Positions 37,474 through 46,688 of a stretch of 64,000 bases of DNA are shown here, in pieces. The notes below the pieces were generated by a model, which was not told the DNA's origin, did not search any database, and saw only the letters and a list, made by a program, of their open reading frames with translations. Source of the stretch: Tolumonas auensis DSM 9187. GTDB lineage: Bacteria > Pseudomonadota > Gammaproteobacteria > Enterobacterales > Aeromonadaceae. The stretch is from contig NC_012691.1 of assembly GCF_000023065.1 (NCBI RefSeq), positions 1,780,501 through 1,844,500 of the forward strand. Direction: 5' to 3'. The translations under genes were made by a program, and so were the position numbers. Numbering within the stretch: position 1 is the first letter of the stretch; each line of letters opens with the position of its first letter.

Positions 37474-38106
37474 TTACTTCAGAATAGTCACTTTGAGATT
37501 AGCAAAATAACCGCCAACACCCGGCCCGCACCATAATCCGAAACTTGTTTCTTTCCGGGGAATTAATTCGTTCACCACCAGACTCGCTTCGTCAGCATGT
37601 TCAACAAAAGCACGAATGGCCGGACGTTTGATTTCGATTTTTGCATGAAACCATGAGTCACCATCAGGTGCAGGCAAAACCGGTTTTTCATACTGCTCAG
37701 GCATATCACGGCGTAAATCAAACCATGGATATTCCGGATGTGAAACATACTGAACCGCATGAATTCTTCTGATCGGATCTTCTGCTCTGAAATTAAACGG
37801 CCGGAAATAAACTGCATCGTGCGTAATGTCGTCGGTGGCATGAAAAGCCACACCCAGGAAGTTACTCTGTGGTGGTTCACTCTGGCCCAGCGCATCAAAT
37901 TCCACAATTGCTTCTTCAAACTGAATGGCATCGAAGAGCAATACCCACTTATCTTCTACCTTGAATTCTTTTGCCAAAGGTTGCACTTTCAATGCAGAGT
38001 AACCTTTGACGTTTTCTTCCCAGCGCAATAACAGATTAGGATTCTGTTTCACGCCAATCCCTTCTGCCGCCGCTTTTAAATCTACCAAAATAGTTTCACT
38101 GGTCAT
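37474..38106 (-). CDS. Conserved protein with a lectin/glucanase-like fold (DUF1080-like)
   Basis: A 210-residue protein without signal peptide or membrane segments. Its pattern (FRPFNFRAEDPIRRIHAVQYV, SWFHAKIEIKRPAIRAFV, GLWCGPGVGGYFANLKV) resembles the concanavalin-like jelly roll of the 3-keto-disaccharide hydrolase (DUF1080) group. GGAAGGAAG precedes the start. It is divergent from a LysR gene across 244 bases, so that regulator may control it. Function unknown. Confidence 0.6.
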   Translation of the reverse strand: MTSETILVDLKAAAEGIGVKQNPNLLLRWEENVKGYSALKVQPLAKEFKVEDKWVLLFDAIQFEEAIVEFDALGQSEPPQSNFLGVAFHATDDITHDAVYFRPFNFRAEDPIRRIHAVQYVSHPEYPWFDLRRDMPEQYEKPVLPAPDGDSWFHAKIEIKRPAIRAFVEHADEASLVVNELIPRKETSFGLWCGPGVGGYFANLKVTILK

Positions 38107-38350
38107 GAATACACTTCCTTCCCACAGTAATAAAAACAGTTCTGAAAAAGATTACTTTGTTACTGCTTATTTTTAAGGGAAATGACGTCGGGATAAATGC
38201 AGATTATGAGCCGACAGTGAAAACAGATTGTTTCTAATTAGCCAAATGTCAACAATCCGGACTTAATCACCTTGAATTGATGAGATATTTCAGTTAAACA
38301 CACCTGAGCGTTTATTTCTGTAATGAAACACCTCCGGTGGTAAATCTATA

Positions 38351-39271
38351 ATGTCTGGTTTTATCTCTACTGATATGTTGAAAGGCGTGGTGCATTTTGT
38401 AACCACTGCACAGTCGCAAAGCTTTACTCAGGCAGCCGAGCAACTGGGAATATCAAAATCTGCAGTGGGTAAAAGTATATCTCAGCTGGAACAACGGCTT
38501 GGGACAAAACTTTTCCACCGGACAACCCGTAAACTCAGTTTGACCACAGCCGGAGAGGCCTATTTCGAAGGATGTCTCGTTGCTCTGAATACATTGAATT
38601 CAGCAGAAGCGACTGTATTACACAGACAAAACGTTCCGAGTGGCAACATCAAGATAGATATGCCCGCCGCCTTCGGCAGAGCGGTGATGATGCCCATCCT
38701 GTTAGGGATTGAAGAGCAATTCCCCGAACTGAAACTCACTTTGACGTTTAACGATAAAATTATCGATCCGATTGAAGAAGGCATTGATCTTTGTATACGT
38801 TTTGGCGAAGTAAAAGACTCCACCGATCTGGTTGCGAAAAAGCTGGGCTATCAACGACTCGTAATGTGCGCATCACCTGACTATCTGCAACGGTTCGGCA
38901 CACCCGCCGATCTTGACGATCTGAAAAAACACCGGTGTATCATGGGTTATCGTAAAGGAAGCCCGCTTAGCTGGCTGGTAAAAGATAAACATGGCAACGA
39001 TGTCCGTTTCAACCCTACCCCTACACACCAGATCAGTGATGGCGATGCCATGATCCAGGCTTGCCTGGCCGGTAGTGGTCTGACACAGTTTCCGGAGTCC
39101 TTGCTGACCCAGCATATTAAAGAGGGAAAATTACGCATCGTTCTCAAAGAATGTATTCCCGCACCGATAGAACTTAACGTTATCTGGCCAAAAACGAGAC
39201 ATTTACTTCCGAATGTCCGGTATATCGTCGATGAACTGGCTCGTCAGGCAGAAGACGGGGCATTCAATTAG
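38351..39271 (+). CDS. LysR family transcriptional regulator
   Basis: A 306-residue LysR protein with HTH near residues 8-68 (SFTQAAEQLGISKSAVGKSISQLEQ region) and an effector-binding domain. It is divergent from the DUF1080-like gene and followed after 128 bases by the tautomerase and monooxygenase genes, either of which could be its targets. Confidence 0.93.
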   Translation: MSGFISTDMLKGVVHFVTTAQSQSFTQAAEQLGISKSAVGKSISQLEQRLGTKLFHRTTRKLSLTTAGEAYFEGCLVALNTLNSAEATVLHRQNVPSGNIKIDMPAAFGRAVMMPILLGIEEQFPELKLTLTFNDKIIDPIEEGIDLCIRFGEVKDSTDLVAKKLGYQRLVMCASPDYLQRFGTPADLDDLKKHRCIMGYRKGSPLSWLVKDKHGNDVRFNPTPTHQISDGDAMIQACLAGSGLTQFPESLLTQHIKEGKLRIVLKECIPAPIELNVIWPKTRHLLPNVRYIVDELARQAEDGAFN

Positions 39272-39399
39272 TAGCATTTTTCTCTACAGTGAATCCACTT
39301 ATATCGTATTTATTCACTAAAAGTATCCGCTTACGATGTAAACAGCATCCGGTGATGCTATTTCAATAGCCATTTACTGTCTACGTTGAGGATTTTTTT

Positions 39400-39600
39400 A
39401 TGCCAGTTGTAAATATTCAGATGTTTGAAGGCCGTTCAGACGAATCAAAACAAAAAATTGCAAAAGATGTTACGGATTCAATTGCTAAACATACTGGTGT
39501 TGATCCACAGTATGTTTACGTAATCTTTAATGATGTCGAACTGAAAAACTGGGCTATTTCCGGCGAAGTTTATTCAGAAACGCTTAAGAAAAACAGTTAG
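39400..39600 (+). CDS. 4-oxalocrotonate tautomerase family protein
   Basis: A 66-residue protein starting M-P-V-V-N-I-Q-M. The Pro after the initiator Met is the catalytic base once Met is removed. The length is that of the small hexameric tautomerases. It is followed 25 bases later by a monooxygenase-type gene on the same strand. The substrate is unknown; keto-enol tautomerisation of an aromatic breakdown product is the family theme. Confidence 0.85.
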   Translation: MPVVNIQMFEGRSDESKQKIAKDVTDSIAKHTGVDPQYVYVIFNDVELKNWAISGEVYSETLKKNS

Positions 39601-39625
39601 TTTCTTACAATAAGGATTTAACAAC

Positions 39626-39919
39626 ATGACCGCATCGTTGACATGTCTTGCAACGTTTACCGCAAAAAAAGATTGTGAAAACAAATTAAAGGAAGCGCTG
39701 ACTGCTTTGGTTGAAGCAACCCGGCAAGAAGCAGGCTGCATCAGTTACACCCTGCATCAGGGGTCTGAAAATCCTTTATTATTCGCAGTAATTGAGCATT
39801 ATAAAGATAAAGCAGCATTTGATTTTCATAGTGAACAGTCTTATTTGCTGAAGCTCAAAGAAATTCTGCCTGAACTGGTCGATGACTTAGCTATTAATAC
39901 ATATATCAACTGTGCATGA
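39626..39919 (+). CDS. ABM-domain monooxygenase (YgiN-type)
   Basis: A 97-residue protein with the antibiotic biosynthesis monooxygenase fold: TCLATFTAKKDCENKLKEAL at the start, then EAGCISYTLHQ and FAVIEHYKDKAAFDFH. Members act on quinols without cofactor; YgiN is the E. coli quinol monooxygenase. It is co-transcribed with the tautomerase and ends at a good terminator. Confidence 0.88.
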   Translation: MTASLTCLATFTAKKDCENKLKEALTALVEATRQEAGCISYTLHQGSENPLLFAVIEHYKDKAAFDFHSEQSYLLKLKEILPELVDDLAINTYINCA

Positions 39920-39964
39920 TGCCGGTGTGATTAATTTCAGGTAAAACATCGTGATTATATAGAG

Positions 39965-39992
39965 AAAGCCGTCCACATCCGGACGGCTTTTT
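39965..39992 (+). terminator. Rho-independent terminator, probably two-way
   Basis: AAAGCCGTCC and GGACGGCTTT form a perfect 10-bp stem with a 6-base loop and a short T-run. It lies between the monooxygenase gene and the convergent esterase gene; the A-rich left side lets it serve the minus strand too. Confidence 0.88.
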
Positions 39993-40001
39993 ACTATTCG
40001 C

Positions 40002-41633
40002 TTATTTTTGCTGCTGAAGAAGCTGATTAATAAACTTCACATCCTCTTCTTTATACATGGACTGCATGGCTGGCTTTACTGAAATATGAAGCTCCGCCGG
40101 TACAGAAGGATTATATTTATCCCACTGATTATTATCAGGCAATGTCATACCCTTATTTGGATTGCCGGTTTTGATAAAATTAACCCATGAGGTCTGCATT
40201 AGCGATGCAACCTTTTTAGCGTCTGTATCTTTATTTACTTCATCCATAAAATTATGGAAGACGTATTTTATTTCTGAACCGTGAATAACACCTAATCCGG
40301 TTGGACGAATCATTGGGTCAACATAGTCAAAATGATACATATACACATCATTCTTTTGAGCCAGAGCATCCGCGTACCGGTACATTCCGCTACGCAACAA
40401 GCTTAAAGTAATCACATCATTCATTTGACTGTGAACATTCTTGTCCTTAGTCACAGGGAAACGAGCCATTACCTTCGCAGCATTTTTGCCAAATACACTT
40501 CCAACCAGGGCGTTATAATCTGCTTCGGTTGTTGTCGGAGGAATAAACAGACTTCCTTCGTCAGTATTAAAGCCCGCCAGCAGTTTAACCTGATTAATAT
40601 TCCCTTTTTTAATCTGCTCAACAGGATTAGCTTTATAAACATACCCGTCGGGTAAAGGCCAGAACCCGCCGACTTGCGGCATCCTCAATTCCGGGTAACG
40701 CAATTGAGTTGATGCAATTTTTTCTGCAGGAACTTTCCGCAGAGATGACAGGCCTTTTGTATCATCCTTCAGACCAAATTCAGCAAAATATTTAGCTGAC
40801 TCCATCTTCGCTTTAGCAAAAGAAAGTGCTGTAGAAGGCGCGACCGTGGTTACCATCGGCAATGCCCCACTCTGCATGATGGCCTGATTAAATAAACCCT
40901 TGGCCTTCGGTGAGTTGATCAACGTGCTGACTGCAAATGCACCGGCTGATTCACCACCAATTGTCACCCGGGCCGGATCACCGCCAAATGCCTGAATGTT
41001 GTCCTGAACCCACTCAAGCGCAGCAATCATATCCAGCAAACCCCAGTTCCCTGTTGTACCGTATTTTTCGAAAGCGGCTTTAGATGGAAGGAAACCCAGT
41101 GTTCCAAGGCGATAGTTCAGCGTAACGAGCACGACGCCAGATTTGGCTAGTGACGTTCCTTCGTAAAGTGGCTGCGATCCTGAGCCCATACTGAACCCGC
41201 CACCATGGATAAATACATATACCGGCAGCTTTTCATTACTCTGTTCAGCCGGAGCCCAAACGTTCAGAAACAGGCAATCCTCAGAAAAATCACCTTCACC
41301 TGGCTGCAAACACATAGAACCGAACCGGGTTGCATCTTTAACGCCTTCCCATGATGGAGTTCTGACTGGCGGCGCAAAACGACGCTCACCAACCGGCGCC
41401 TCAGCATAGCGGATACCACGAAAAATCTGGATCCCATCAGCTTCCATACCTTTCAATAAACCAGACTTTGTCTGAAGCGATATTTCTTTCTCGTTATCCC
41501 ACTTATTGGCATGTATTGGCGCTATAAACTCATTCAGCCAGGTCTGAAAACTGTCCGGAGCTGTCTGAGCCACCGCCGTAGCTGAACATAGTATTGCCGT
41601 GGTGAATAAGAGTGTCATGTTCCGGTTGCGCAT
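40002..41633 (-). CDS. Type-B carboxylesterase/lipase, secreted
   Basis: A 543-residue alpha/beta hydrolase of the carboxylesterase type-B family with a signal peptide (residues 1-23, ending ATAVA-QT). The nucleophile is Ser229 in GGESAGA, the oxyanion loop is HGGGFSMGS, and the catalytic His is in VIHGSEIKYVF. EDCLFLNVWAP is a family marker. The ATG at 41633 is chosen for AGGA seven bases upstream. It probably acts in the periplasm or outside on ester compounds. Confidence 0.92.
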   Translation of the reverse strand: MRNRNMTLLFTTAILCSATAVAQTAPDSFQTWLNEFIAPIHANKWDNEKEISLQTKSGLLKGMEADGIQIFRGIRYAEAPVGERRFAPPVRTPSWEGVKDATRFGSMCLQPGEGDFSEDCLFLNVWAPAEQSNEKLPVYVFIHGGGFSMGSGSQPLYEGTSLAKSGVVLVTLNYRLGTLGFLPSKAAFEKYGTTGNWGLLDMIAALEWVQDNIQAFGGDPARVTIGGESAGAFAVSTLINSPKAKGLFNQAIMQSGALPMVTTVAPSTALSFAKAKMESAKYFAEFGLKDDTKGLSSLRKVPAEKIASTQLRYPELRMPQVGGFWPLPDGYVYKANPVEQIKKGNINQVKLLAGFNTDEGSLFIPPTTTEADYNALVGSVFGKNAAKVMARFPVTKDKNVHSQMNDVITLSLLRSGMYRYADALAQKNDVYMYHFDYVDPMIRPTGLGVIHGSEIKYVFHNFMDEVNKDTDAKKVASLMQTSWVNFIKTGNPNKGMTLPDNNQWDKYNPSVPAELHISVKPAMQSMYKEEDVKFINQLLQQQK

Positions 41634-41811
41634 CACGAAGTCCTGTCATTACGGGATATGAATCCGCTCACTGTAAATCAGACAAAACCAGCGATAAATA
41701 CGAGAAATGATTCTTCACTTGAAACAAAACGTTTCAAATGCTCCCTATCGAAACCCCATGCATAAAGCCTTATCACACCTTACAAATACGCACAAAACTT
41801 ACGCGTAATCC

Positions 41812-41859
41812 TTGACAAAAATCAGAACAGACCAGATATTCACTTACGCGGTCATAAGT
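41812..41859 (+). promoter_or_regulatory. Promoter and operator of the epimerase-lactonase operon
   Basis: TTGACA (41812-41817) and GATATT (41835-41840) are 17 bases apart, a good sigma-70 promoter. The dyad ACTTA (41842-41846) and TAAGT (41855-41859) lies over the expected transcription start. The same arrangement occurs at 44938-44985, so both are likely controlled by the DeoR-type protein encoded between them. ACTTACGCG also occurs a second time just upstream of the -35 box. Confidence 0.75.
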
Positions 41860-41924
41860 GATAGCGCAGGAAAACTTAAGTCTGCTTCCTGCTGTTGTCG
41901 GTGCTGATAATGTATGAGGTGAAA

Positions 41925-42914
41925 ATGAATATCTTACTTATTGGTGGTCTGGGGAATATTGGTTCACCGATCACCTGGCAATTGGCAGAAATGGGCCACT
42001 CGGTATATGTTCTTGGCAGAAAGAAAATAGAGCAACTACAACCGAACATTATCTATATTTCGGGTAACACAGAAGATTTCAATTTATTACAATCATTACA
42101 AGAACAGTACGCTATAGATATTGTTATTAATTTTGCAATTCAAACACTTACGCAAGCGGAAGTGAATATCAATGCATTCGCGAATAGAGTAAAACAATTC
42201 ATATTTATCAGCACAGTCACTGTTTTAGATCGTGAAAAAAATGTCGTACTCACAGAAGAATCTGAATGTGGCAATCCTTTCAGTACTTATGCGCAGACCA
42301 AGCTGAAATGTGAACAGCTTTTTTTGAATGCGTATCACGAGCAGCAGTTCCCGGTGACGATCGTCCGCCCTTCGCAAACCTACAGCAAAGATAAACTTCC
42401 CTTAAGTGTCAAAGGGAAAAGCTATTGGTCCGTTATTGACAGAATTCTGAACGATAAACCCGTGATTATTCATGGCGACGGTACCTCAACCTGGGTATCC
42501 ATGCACAGTAATGACTTTTGCCGTGGATTTATCCCGCTCATTAATCATCCGCAAACTATCGGCGAAATTTATCATTTAACCGGTGATGAAATTCTCACCT
42601 GGAATATGATCTATCACGAACTGGCCAGACAACTGAATAAAAACATTAAGATTGTACATATCCCGACTGATTTGCTGGAAAAAAGTAAAAAATACGATTT
42701 CAGAATGTCCATCAAGGGTGACAAGCAATATTCCGTTATATTTAATAATCAAAAAATCAAAAAGATATGCCCTGACTTTCAATGTCATATCGCCATGAAA
42801 GATGGTATCCGTTTGTATTTAGACTATATGGATAAGCACTCAGACCTGAAGGTCAATGATCCTGAATTTGATCAATGGTGCGATGAGGTTATCGAACGAG
42901 GAGTTATCCTGTGA
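41925..42914 (+). CDS. NAD-dependent epimerase/dehydratase family protein
   Basis: A 329-residue extended short-chain dehydrogenase. The start at 41925 has GAGG upstream. NAD-binding GGLGNIG is at residues 7-13 and the catalytic Y-x3-K is in TYAQTKLKCEQ. It probably oxidises or epimerises a sugar or sugar nucleotide. It overlaps the lactonase-like gene by 4 bases. Sequence here is visibly more AT-rich than the urea and cobalamin genes. Confidence 0.88.
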   Translation: MNILLIGGLGNIGSPITWQLAEMGHSVYVLGRKKIEQLQPNIIYISGNTEDFNLLQSLQEQYAIDIVINFAIQTLTQAEVNINAFANRVKQFIFISTVTVLDREKNVVLTEESECGNPFSTYAQTKLKCEQLFLNAYHEQQFPVTIVRPSQTYSKDKLPLSVKGKSYWSVIDRILNDKPVIIHGDGTSTWVSMHSNDFCRGFIPLINHPQTIGEIYHLTGDEILTWNMIYHELARQLNKNIKIVHIPTDLLEKSKKYDFRMSIKGDKQYSVIFNNQKIKKICPDFQCHIAMKDGIRLYLDYMDKHSDLKVNDPEFDQWCDEVIERGVIL

Positions 42915-43924
42915 GCTTTAAAACTTTTTTAGTGGGATATGGTGATAATCAGGGTAATGGTCGTGGCCTTTATTCTGTTGATGTAAGTAACAAGAGCATT
43001 CAGGCAAAGCTTATATATCCTTGCGAAATGAAACCCGGCGCAATTATCACTACTGACAACAGACTGTATATGTCTTATCTGGGAAATAACAAAGAACCGG
43101 GTATTCTGACTTTCTCCCTCGATGAAGCATTCAATCTGACCTTTTTGAATAAACAGACTATTCCGTTTTTTATTACATCATTTGGTCGTATTAATCATAC
43201 GGATCATCTGCTCGGTTCGTCATTTTATGATGGTGTCGATGTGGTTTTTGAAACTGCAGATGAAATTCAGATAAAAAGTGTCGATAAACATCTTTATCGC
43301 CCGAGAAGCGCTGACATACGTCAGACAGATACACACCCGCACCATATATGCGCAATGCGTGATGGACTACATGCTTACTCGGTGGATATGGGGATTGATT
43401 TCGTCAGTTTTTATTCGATAAAGAATAATGAACTTCATCTTATCAAGGATGTTTTCATCGATTGCCCGCTGGGCTCTGGCCCAAGAATCATGCGGATCAG
43501 CCCTGATAACAGATTTGCCTATTTATTACATGAGATATCAAACAGCGTCGCTGTATATGCCCTGCGTGACTTTGGAATCGATGAAATTCAAAGAATATCA
43601 ACGCTGGATGGTAATACAGTGATTATAAATAGTGCCGCCGGCTGTGCAATGACGGCGGATGGCGAATATCTGCTGATTACCAACCGGGGAGAAAATACGT
43701 TAGTGCTGTTCAAAATCAACTCCGCGACCGGTACCTTAACGGTATGTGACCGGATTCGGACCGGCTTAACCCCAAGAGATCTTTATATCAACGATCATCA
43801 AATCATTGTTGCCGCTCAGGCATCGGATTGCTTACAACTATTCGAAATTGATACCAGCCAACACCGGTTAAAATTATTAAACGAAGTGGCTGGTGTTTCT
43901 GCACCGGTTGGCTTTCTTAATTAA
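42911..43924 (+). CDS. Lactonase-family beta-propeller protein
   Basis: A 337-residue protein of the YbhE/Pgl-type seven-bladed propeller family; typical blades end with PDNRFAYLLHE and ADGEYLLITNRGENTLVLF. No signal peptide is seen, so it is cytoplasmic. With a sugar dehydrogenase-like partner and a Gfo/Idh/MocA enzyme nearby it may open a sugar lactone. It ends 15 bases from the convergent DeoR gene. Confidence 0.8.
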   Translation: MSFKTFLVGYGDNQGNGRGLYSVDVSNKSIQAKLIYPCEMKPGAIITTDNRLYMSYLGNNKEPGILTFSLDEAFNLTFLNKQTIPFFITSFGRINHTDHLLGSSFYDGVDVVFETADEIQIKSVDKHLYRPRSADIRQTDTHPHHICAMRDGLHAYSVDMGIDFVSFYSIKNNELHLIKDVFIDCPLGSGPRIMRISPDNRFAYLLHEISNSVAVYALRDFGIDEIQRISTLDGNTVIINSAAGCAMTADGEYLLITNRGENTLVLFKINSATGTLTVCDRIRTGLTPRDLYINDHQIIVAAQASDCLQLFEIDTSQHRLKLLNEVAGVSAPVGFLN

Positions 43925-43938
43925 AGTGACAGTTGGCA

Positions 43939-44712
43939 TCAGAAATCTGCCGGTGCCGACTCGTCAGTTACAACGATAAGTTCAACCTCATTCGCTTCGA
44001 TTAGCTTTAAGATATTAGCTGGCGGCATTTTATCCGTAATAACATAATCGATATCAGACCACTGGCATGATTGATACATAAGCTGAGTATTAAATTTTGA
44101 GAAGGTAGCGATACAAATAACCAGCTTCGATTGCTGAGCCATCGCCATTTTAAGTAATGCATCCAATTCTGTATCAGTTGTAATGCCTGCTTCTGACAAT
44201 GCACTCACACCGATAAATGTTTTATCAGCCTGATATCGTTTAATTTGTTCAATGGTGATGTTACCTAAAATCGTATGAGAGAACTCATCAAATGTCCCAC
44301 CCAAAACGCATTTTTTTATATTTTCTTTTCCGCTTATTTCATTCAGAACTTCGAGAGAATTGGTAATGATATTGGTTGGTGTCTGTAAATGATGTGCCAG
44401 TGCAGCCGTGGTGGTACCCGCATCAAGAAATATAATGTCATTCTCATTAATAATCGTCAAAGCGCGGCGGGCCAGTACCTCTTTGACCGGATTAAATTCA
44501 TTTCGCTGGTTATACGACAGACTCACTCGTTTTTCTGAAAGAATAGCTCCGCCACGGATCCGGATAATACCGGGGATCTTCGTCAGTTTGACTAAATCCC
44601 TGCGGGCAGAGTCATACGAGATCTGATACTGCTGGCAAATATATTCAAGTGTTACTTTTCCCTGACTCCGGACAAGTTCTTCTAATTCAATTAAGCGTTC
44701 TTCCTGAGTCAT
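43939..44712 (-). CDS. DeoR family transcriptional regulator
   Basis: A 257-residue sugar-responsive repressor. The ATG at 44712 (MTQEERLIEL) is chosen for GGGA seven bases upstream; an earlier ATG is also in frame. HTH at residues 20-45 (TLEYICQQYQISYDSARRDL) and the DeoR effector domain (FLDAGTTTAALA, TFIGVSAL). The ligand is normally a phosphorylated sugar. It lies between the two transcription units whose promoters share a dyad. Confidence 0.92.
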   Translation of the reverse strand: MTQEERLIELEELVRSQGKVTLEYICQQYQISYDSARRDLVKLTKIPGIIRIRGGAILSEKRVSLSYNQRNEFNPVKEVLARRALTIINENDIIFLDAGTTTAALAHHLQTPTNIITNSLEVLNEISGKENIKKCVLGGTFDEFSHTILGNITIEQIKRYQADKTFIGVSALSEAGITTDTELDALLKMAMAQQSKLVICIATFSKFNTQLMYQSCQWSDIDYVITDKMPPANILKLIEANEVELIVVTDESAPADF

Positions 44713-44937
44713 AGATTCATCCCGCTGAGTCATATCTGATATGAAAAGTATCAATTATTTTGCCTTACATTAACTTATTTTCGCATCAGGTTCACCCAAA
44801 CACATCATCTTTTGCCTGATAAAAGCATAAATGATTCAAATAAAGCCAAAAAATACACTCAAATGAATCTATACAGAGCATTGCACGCACAAAAACTTAT
44901 CAAGCATCACAAACACGCATATTTCACGTACAATCAC

Positions 44938-44985
44938 TTGACAAAAACACGCGCAAACCGGATATTTACTTAAGTGTTCATAAGC
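44938..44985 (+). promoter_or_regulatory. Twin promoter and operator ahead of the Gfo/Idh/MocA gene
   Basis: TTGACA (44938-44943), 17-base spacer, GATATT (44961-44966), then ACTTA (44968-44972), eight bases, TAAGC (44981-44985). Base for base it parallels the site at 41812-41859, including CTTGACAAAAA and the TCATAAG end. One common regulator is the simple reading. Confidence 0.75.
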
Positions 44986-45007
44986 AATCATTTAAGGGAA
45001 ATTAATT

Positions 45008-45985
45008 ATGCGTCTTGGTATTGTCGGTGCAGGTAATATTGTCAAATGGTGCCTTGAAGCGCTTACGATGACAGAAAATGTGTGTTGTGAGGCCATTTGC
45101 GTACTCGAAAGCGATCTGGAACTTGCGAAAAGTTATCAGAGTAAATTCGCCATCAATAAGATTTATACCGACTTTAATTTGTTCCTCGCCGATCCGGCCA
45201 TCGACTTTGTCTATCTGGGTATTCCGAATAAATTGCATTTTTCTTACGCATGGAAAGCACTTCAGGAAAATAAAAATGTGATCAGCGAAAAGCCGTTTAC
45301 ATCCAATTATGATGAAGCTTTGCAGCTGACCAATTTAGCCAAAGATAAAAAACTGTTTCTATTTGAAGCCATCACAACCATTTATGCGCCGAACGTTCTT
45401 CTTATAAAAGAACACTTATCCAGGATCGGGCAAATTAAACTGGTGCAAAGTAACTATTCACAGTTTTCCAGCCGCTATAACCAGTATCTGGCAGGTCAGG
45501 TTCACCCTGCATTTGATCCGGCAATGTCGGGTGGCTCACTATATGACATTAATATCTACAACATCCATCTTTCATGCTTCTTGTTCGGCATGCCGGAGAA
45601 AATTGAATATTTCTGCAATAAAGGCTTTAACGGAATTGATACATCCGGTGTGGTAGTCATGCAATATCCTGATTTTATTTCAGTCTGTACTGGTGCAAAA
45701 GATTCTGCGAGCCCAAGTCAGACAATCATTCAGGGGGTTAATGGATACCTTAAATTAGCCAGCTCGCCTAATATTGCCCGTTCAGTTGAAATAGTGGTTG
45801 ATGGTGATACAAAAACACTCAATGAGAACGAATTTGATAACCATATGGTTTATGAAATGAAAGCATTCAACGATATGTTTTCAAGACAAGCCTATAATGA
45901 GTGTTACAGGAATTTAGAACACTCCTTGTCAGTTATGAAAATTCTTACTGATGCCAGAAACAAGGCCGGAATAGTTTTTAGCTGA
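45008..45985 (+). CDS. Gfo/Idh/MocA family oxidoreductase
   Basis: A 325-residue NAD(P)-dependent sugar or cyclitol dehydrogenase. N-terminal Rossmann motif GIVGAGNI (residues 4-11), then the family motif EKPFTSNYDEA, and a C-terminal substrate domain with GGSLYDINIYNI. AGGG precedes the start. It is read from the twin promoter and was followed by a second gene of the same family that is now truncated. Confidence 0.92.
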   Translation: MRLGIVGAGNIVKWCLEALTMTENVCCEAICVLESDLELAKSYQSKFAINKIYTDFNLFLADPAIDFVYLGIPNKLHFSYAWKALQENKNVISEKPFTSNYDEALQLTNLAKDKKLFLFEAITTIYAPNVLLIKEHLSRIGQIKLVQSNYSQFSSRYNQYLAGQVHPAFDPAMSGGSLYDINIYNIHLSCFLFGMPEKIEYFCNKGFNGIDTSGVVVMQYPDFISVCTGAKDSASPSQTIIQGVNGYLKLASSPNIARSVEIVVDGDTKTLNENEFDNHMVYEMKAFNDMFSRQAYNECYRNLEHSLSVMKILTDARNKAGIVFS

Positions 45986-46035
45986 ACTCGACCTGACACT
46001 TAAATATCGCTAATCAAATAAATGGAAGGACATAA

Positions 46036-46119
46036 ATGACAGCGAATAAACTTCTCACAATTGGTTATATTGGAAATGGGAATATTCACATAATTCACAA
46101 CGGCAGAGGTCGATCCTGA
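46036..46119 (+). pseudogene. Truncated second Gfo/Idh/MocA oxidoreductase (N-terminal remnant)
   Basis: A 27-codon frame starts MTANKLLTIGYIGNGN after a strong GGAAGGA site, the normal beginning of a YhhX-like Gfo/Idh/MocA enzyme with its Rossmann glycines. It breaks off after the GxG motif, and the remaining codons to 46119 simply read the antisense of the Lrp-type gene's end. A deletion or insertion joint therefore lies near 46080-46095. Confidence 0.75.
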
Positions 46120-46547
46120 ACGACATTTTTCATGACCAGAGTAGATATCAGGCGCTGAACACTCGGCAGAGAGGAAAGTTGTTCATCGTAAAGCTGCTGG
46201 AAGGCCGATAAATCACGGGATACGACCTGAAGAAGGTAGTCCGGATCGCCGAAAAGCCGTTGCGCCTGAATGACCTGAGGCACTTCCATCACCGCAGTTT
46301 CAAAAGCTTCGACCGCCTGACGGTCACCTTCTTTGAGCGTGACAAAAACCAGCGCTGAAAAATTAAAGCCAAGATTACCCGGATCAAGCTGCGCCTTGTA
46401 GCCTCTGATCACTCCGGATTGCTCCAGTGCCCGTACCCGGCGATGACAGGGCGAAAGACTGAGCCCAATGCGATCCGCTAACTCAGTGACAGATAAACGC
46501 CCGTCAGACTGCAGTTCAGCAAGGATCTTGCGGTCAATGTTATCCAT
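46095..46547 (-). CDS. Lrp/AsnC family transcriptional regulator
   Basis: A 150-residue regulator with HTH (LSVTELADRIGLSLSPCHRRVRALEQ region, residues 18-45) and RAM domain (VSRDLSAFQQLYDEQL). It is divergent from a LysE-type exporter gene, a common pair in which the regulator senses the exported amino acid. A GGAA-N6-TTCC dyad at 46613-46626 lies between them and may be its site. Its 3' end forms one side of the joint with the truncated oxidoreductase. Confidence 0.93.
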   Translation of the reverse strand: MDNIDRKILAELQSDGRLSVTELADRIGLSLSPCHRRVRALEQSGVIRGYKAQLDPGNLGFNFSALVFVTLKEGDRQAVEAFETAVMEVPQVIQAQRLFGDPDYLLQVVSRDLSAFQQLYDEQLSSLPSVQRLISTLVMKNVVQDRPLPL

Positions 46548-46688
46548 TTAGAAAATTCTCCCTGCTTTAGCAGTTTATAAGCAAGCATTTGAAAGCACAT
46601 TCTAATGTCTTAGGAATATTATTTCCAATATCAACCGAAGATTGGAAGTTCCTTCTTCATAGTCAAAGAATTGCAAGAGGTAAAAAAT

